Program-made: the position numbers and the translations under genes
The notes under the pieces: generated by a model
The model's database searches: none
Seen by the model: only the letters and a program-made list of their open reading frames with translations
Told to the model about the DNA's origin: nothing
DNA from: Ruegeria halocynthiae
GTDB lineage: Bacteria; Pseudomonadota; Alphaproteobacteria; Rhodobacterales; Rhodobacteraceae
DNA length: 64,000 nucleotides
Reading direction: 5' to 3'
Assembly (NCBI RefSeq): GCF_000743705.1
Contig: NZ_JQEZ01000002.1
Location: 227,250-291,249, forward strand
Shown here: piece by piece, positions 60,917 to 64,000 of the stretch
Numbering within the stretch: position 1 is the first letter of the stretch
Layout of the letters: each line of letters opens with the position of its first letter

Positions 60917-61413
60917 TACGACTTCTGCACCGGATTTTCCCGCACCCCCATTTGACTTTCCTGCTGACGATCGTCTGGATCTTGCTGGCAAATAAACCAT
61001 CCCTGAATTCAGTCGTGTTCGGCCTGATCCTTGGGATCATTATCCCCTTCATCACCCAACCCTATTGGCCCGACCGCCCCAAACTGCGCAATTGGCCGAT
61101 GGTGGTGGAATACATCCTGGTTGTGCTGTGGGACATCGTCATAGCCAACATCACGGTCGCCCGGATCATCCTGTTCAAACGTGACGCCGACCGGCAACCC
61201 AACTGGGTCTGCATCCCTTTGGAACTGCGCACGCCCGAGGCAATCACGGTCCTGGCTGGAACCATCACCATGACACCCGGAACGGTCAGCTGCGATCTGT
61301 CCGCTCAGGGTCACAACCTTTTGGTCCACTGCCTTGATGCGCCCGACCCCGGCGCGGTGCGTGACCAGATCAAACATCGTTATGAGCGTCGCCTGAAGGA
61401 GATTTTCGAATGA
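60913..61413 (+). CDS. phaE: Na+(K+)/H+ antiporter subunit E
   Basis: The 166-residue protein has two N-terminal helices (LTFLLTIVWILLANK and SVVFGLILGIIIPFI), a further membrane segment and a cytoplasmic tail with the MrpE block TMTPGTVSCDLSAQGHNLLVHCLDA. It overlaps subunits D and F by ATGA. MrpE is needed for full activity of the complex, with a structural role. Confidence 0.93.
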   Translation: MIRLLHRIFPHPHLTFLLTIVWILLANKPSLNSVVFGLILGIIIPFITQPYWPDRPKLRNWPMVVEYILVVLWDIVIANITVARIILFKRDADRQPNWVCIPLELRTPEAITVLAGTITMTPGTVSCDLSAQGHNLLVHCLDAPDPGAVRDQIKHRYERRLKEIFE

Positions 61414-61679
61414 TATACTATGCGATCTGGTTTGCATTCGCCTGTTTCGGAGCCGCCATCATGATGTGCCTGTGGCGGATCATTACAGCTGATGGCGTCG
61501 GCACCCGTGTTCTGGCGCTGGATACTATGGTCATCAACACGATTGCTCTGTTGATTCTTTATGGTCTGAATCTGGGGACCGAGGTCTTCTTTGAATCCGC
61601 GATGATCATCGCCATGCTGGGTTTTGTCTCAACCGTTGCCTACGCGCGCTTCATGCTGCGCGGCAATATTATCGAGTGA
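61410..61679 (+). CDS. phaF: Na+(K+)/H+ antiporter subunit F
   Basis: The 89-residue protein has three helices, beginning YYAIWFAFACFGAAIMMCLWRI, then VLALDTMVINTIALLILYGL, and AMIIAMLGFVSTVAYARFM. The ADGVGTRVLALDTM loop is the MrpF hallmark. Its start overlaps the subunit E stop; subunit G starts 7 bases after its stop. Confidence 0.92.
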   Translation: MIYYAIWFAFACFGAAIMMCLWRIITADGVGTRVLALDTMVINTIALLILYGLNLGTEVFFESAMIIAMLGFVSTVAYARFMLRGNIIE

Positions 61680-61686
61680 GGGCGAC

Positions 61687-62073
61687 ATGGGTTTCATCTT
61701 CGAATTTCTGATCGCCTTTTTCCTGGTCATCTCGGGCATATTCGGCCTTGTCGGCTCTTACGGGATGATCAAGCTGAAAGACCCCATGTCCCGCTTGCAC
61801 GCCCCGACAAAGGCGACAACGCTGGGCGTTGGCGGCGTTCTGCTGGCGTCTATCTGCCATTCGGTTCTGATCGAACATCACCTTTCGCTGCATGAACTGT
61901 TGATCACCCTGTTCCTGTTCCTGACCGCCCCGATCACGGCGCTGTTCATTGCCAAATGGCACATTCACCGTCATGAAAAGCCCGAAGACCTGCCGGATGC
62001 GGGCGAGGATGAGCTTTGGGCCACCCACGCCGTCGAACAGGTCGAAGACGTCCCTGACCACAGCAAGACCTGA
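61687..62073 (+). CDS. phaG: Na+(K+)/H+ antiporter subunit G
   Basis: The 128-residue protein has three helices and the MrpG motif LVGSYGMIKLKDPMSRLHAPTKATTLGVGG, in two blocks, followed by an acidic tail (KPEDLPDAGEDELW) longer than in Bacillus MrpG. ATG 61687 follows GAGG; the frame extends upstream only inside subunit F. It ends 5 bases before the SelD-fusion start, suggesting that the latter is co-transcribed. Confidence 0.93.
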   Translation: MGFIFEFLIAFFLVISGIFGLVGSYGMIKLKDPMSRLHAPTKATTLGVGGVLLASICHSVLIEHHLSLHELLITLFLFLTAPITALFIAKWHIHRHEKPEDLPDAGEDELWATHAVEQVEDVPDHSKT

Positions 62074-62078
62074 GTTCC

Positions 62079-64000
62079 ATGCACACACCTCTGCTGCCCC
62101 TGACCCGCGATCTGGTTCTGATTGGCGGGGGACACACACATGCACTGGTGTTGCGCAAGTGGGGCATGAACCCCTTGCCCGGTGCCAGGCTGACCGTGAT
62201 CAGCCCCGGCCCCACCGCGCCTTATTCCGGGATGTTGCCCGGGTTTGTCGCCGGTCATTATCAACGCGCAGAACTGGATATTGATCTGGTGCGGCTGGCC
62301 CGTTTTGCCGACGCACGCATTATCATTGGTTCGGTCCAGGGGATCGACGCAGACCGGCACGAGGTGCATGTGCCGGATCGCCCGCCGATTGCATTCGATG
62401 TTGCCTCGGTCAATGTGGGAATTACCTCGGATATGCCCGCCCTGTCGGGGTTTGCCGAACATGCGATCCCCGCCAAACCGCTGGGCGCTTTTGCGGCGCG
62501 GTGGGCCGAATATCTGGATGGCAGCGGGCCCGCGTCAGTTGCCGTGATCGGCGCCGGTGTCGCCGGGGCCGAGCTGGCCATGGCCATGGCTCATGCCCTG
62601 CGCGCCAAGGCGCGGGCGGCGCAGGTTACACTGATCGACAGCGCCGCCGCCCTGTCGGCGACGGGGGACAAGGCGGCAGCCACCATTCGCCGGGCGATGG
62701 GGGATCTGGGCGTCGATGTGATCGAACACGCCGCTATTTCGTACATCGCAAGCGATCATGTCGCGCTTGAGGATGGCCGCCAGATACCGGCGGAATTCGT
62801 CACCGGTGCCGCCGGGGCCCGCCCTTATGGCTGGATGGCCCAGACCGGGCTGGACCTGCATCAGGGCTACATCCGCGTGAACGGGCACTTGCAATCCAGC
62901 GACCCGGCGATCTTTGCTGCCGGGGATTGCGCCCATTTGACGGAAGACCCAAGGCCCAAGGCCGGGGTCTATGCCGTGCGCGAAGCTCCGGTTCTGTTTG
63001 ACAACCTGCAGGCCGCTTTGGGGGCAGGAACAATGCGTCGCTATGTGCCGCAAAAGGATTACCTCAAGCTGATCTCGCTGGGTGGTAAATCCGCGTTGGC
63101 CGAACGTTTCGGAACCTCGTTCAGCGGCGCGTTGATGTGGAGTTGGAAAAACCACATTGACCAAACGTTCATGAACAAATTCCGCGACTTGCCTCAGATG
63201 CCGCCTCCTGCGTTGCCCCGTCATCATGCGGCGGGTCTGGATGAGGCGCTTGGCGATAAACCGATGTGTGGCGGGTGTGGCGCAAAGATAGGGCGCGGCG
63301 CGTTGCAAAGCGTCCTGAACGGCCTGCCCGCACCACTGCGCGCCGACGTGACGCCCCTGCCCGGAGACGACGCCGCCCTGCTGACAACCGGCGGCGTGCG
63401 GCAGGTTCTGACCTCGGACCATCTGCGCGGGTTCACCAACGATCCCCTGTTGATGGCCCGTGTCGCCGCCGTTCATGCCCTGGGCGATATCTGGGCGATG
63501 GGGGCTAGCCCCCAGGCTGCGACCGCCACGGTCATCCTGCCCCGCATGACACCGGAATTGCAGCATCGCACCATGGCTGAGATCATGACCACCGCCAGCA
63601 ACGTGATCCGCGATGCAGGTGCTGAAATCGTCGGTGGCCACAGTTCGATGGGTGATGAATTGACCATCGGATTTACCCTGACCGGCCTGTGCCCGAACGC
63701 CCCGATCACCCTGTCCGGCGCGCAGGCTGGCGACGCGCTGATCCTGACCAAACCCTTGGGCAGCGGCATCTTGATGGCGGCTGAGATGGCGGGTCAGGCC
63801 AATGGTGCATGGGTTATGGATGCCTTTCGACAGATGGTGCAGCCGCAAGGAGAGGCCGCGCGCCTTTTGACAAACGCCCACGCGATGACTGACGTAACTG
63901 GCTTTGGTCTGGCGGGGCACCTGCTGGGGATGTGCACAGCTTCAAAATGCGGAGCGACCCTGGATCTGGACGCCGTGCCCGTAATGGCTGGCGCGCAGGA
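62079..64000 (+). CDS. selD: FAD/NAD(P) oxidoreductase-SelD fusion, cut by the window end
   Basis: The open frame runs to the last base (640 codons seen). The N-terminal part (about residues 10-370) is a type-II-NADH-dehydrogenase-like flavoprotein: DLVLIGGGHTHALVL for FAD, AVIGAGVAGAELAMAMA for NAD(P), and AIFAAGDCAHL. From about residue 390 it is selenide, water dikinase, with MCGGCGAKIGRG, LPGDDAALLT, HALGDIWAMGA, EIVGGHSSMGDE and TDVTGFGLAGHL. C400 and K403 match the essential Cys17 and Lys20 of E. coli SelD; the next Cys of that enzyme is Ala402 here. It makes selenophosphate for selenocysteine or selenouridine. The flavoprotein may supply reduced selenium. Confidence 0.93.
   Translation, partial: MHTPLLPLTRDLVLIGGGHTHALVLRKWGMNPLPGARLTVISPGPTAPYSGMLPGFVAGHYQRAELDIDLVRLARFADARIIIGSVQGIDADRHEVHVPDRPPIAFDVASVNVGITSDMPALSGFAEHAIPAKPLGAFAARWAEYLDGSGPASVAVIGAGVAGAELAMAMAHALRAKARAAQVTLIDSAAALSATGDKAAATIRRAMGDLGVDVIEHAAISYIASDHVALEDGRQIPAEFVTGAAGARPYGWMAQTGLDLHQGYIRVNGHLQSSDPAIFAAGDCAHLTEDPRPKAGVYAVREAPVLFDNLQAALGAGTMRRYVPQKDYLKLISLGGKSALAERFGTSFSGALMWSWKNHIDQTFMNKFRDLPQMPPPALPRHHAAGLDEALGDKPMCGGCGAKIGRGALQSVLNGLPAPLRADVTPLPGDDAALLTTGGVRQVLTSDHLRGFTNDPLLMARVAAVHALGDIWAMGASPQAATATVILPRMTPELQHRTMAEIMTTASNVIRDAGAEIVGGHSSMGDELTIGFTLTGLCPNAPITLSGAQAGDALILTKPLGSGILMAAEMAGQANGAWVMDAFRQMVQPQGEAARLLTNAHAMTDVTGFGLAGHLLGMCTASKCGATLDLDAVPVMAGAQ

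Noticed and set aside
63261..63300. Selenocysteine in the SelD active site
   Set aside because: Both active-site thiol codons are TGT (Cys), and no in-frame TGA interrupts the frame.
62535..63920. A 461-codon minus-strand open frame opposite the SelD fusion
   Set aside because: The plus-strand frame has continuous FAD, NAD and SelD motifs; the minus frame has none.
1..64000. CRISPR array, prophage or insertion sequence
   Set aside because: I saw no regularly spaced direct repeats, cas genes, transposase or phage structural genes on either strand.

Overview
The window looks like chromosomal DNA from a Roseobacter-group alphaproteobacterium (Rhodobacteraceae). The reasons are high GC, abundant TRAP transport, a complete aerobic cobalamin set (cobG/cobN/cobF type), a fused PhaAB-type Mrp antiporter, the pcm-tolC-PopZ-like gene order, and a FAD-oxidoreductase/SelD fusion. 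The genus is not resolved. I see no phage, IS element, integrase or CRISPR array. All identifications come from reading motifs and gene order; no database search was possible.

Layout. 1-5150: end of an alpha/beta hydrolase, an AhpD-like protein, a methyltransferase, parE and two small secreted proteins. 5165-16701: a run of nine minus-strand genes read leftwards from about 15.7 kb (N-formylglutamate-amidohydrolase-like enzyme, TRAP small and large permeases, TRAP binding protein, Na/Pi transporter, glutamine-synthetase-like enzyme, aldehyde dehydrogenase, iron alcohol dehydrogenase, alpha/beta hydrolase). A divergent RpiR regulator faces it across a control region with three similar AT-rich operator-like sites. 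The set reads as an uptake and gamma-glutamylation route for an amine or amino alcohol, and is the best candidate here for an undescribed pathway.

16.7-28.7 kb: housekeeping and mixed genes: a membrane protein, a TIGR04283-type glycosyltransferase, a YgfZ-like folate-binding protein, an orphan ABC-exporter membrane domain, efp, a small conserved protein, cobQ, a PopZ-like polar organiser next to tolC and a pcm homologue, tRNA-Cys(GCA), and a 3-hydroxyisobutyrate-dehydrogenase-like gene divergent from a LysR regulator.

28.7-45.6 kb: cobalamin/cobalt island. Riboswitch 1 leads DUF1636-cobW-cobN-cobG-cobH-cobI-cobJ-(cobK inverted)-cobL-cobE-cobM-cobB-cobA-cobF, nearly all overlapping by a few bases. 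Riboswitch 2 leads cbtB-cbtA (cobalt uptake), followed by a His-rich exported protein, a second DUF1636 protein and a DUF302 protein. Together they import and handle cobalt, insert it (CobN with CobST encoded elsewhere) and build the corrin ring.

45.7-64.0 kb: a ThDP enzyme translationally coupled to a CaiB/BaiF CoA-transferase; a TTC38-like repeat protein; an osmoregulated periplasmic glucan operon (opgC-opgG-opgH); an esterase-rhodanese pair; and a seven-function Mrp/Pha Na+(K+)/H+ antiporter operon (phaAB-C-D-E-F-G) running into the SelD fusion, which is cut by the window end.
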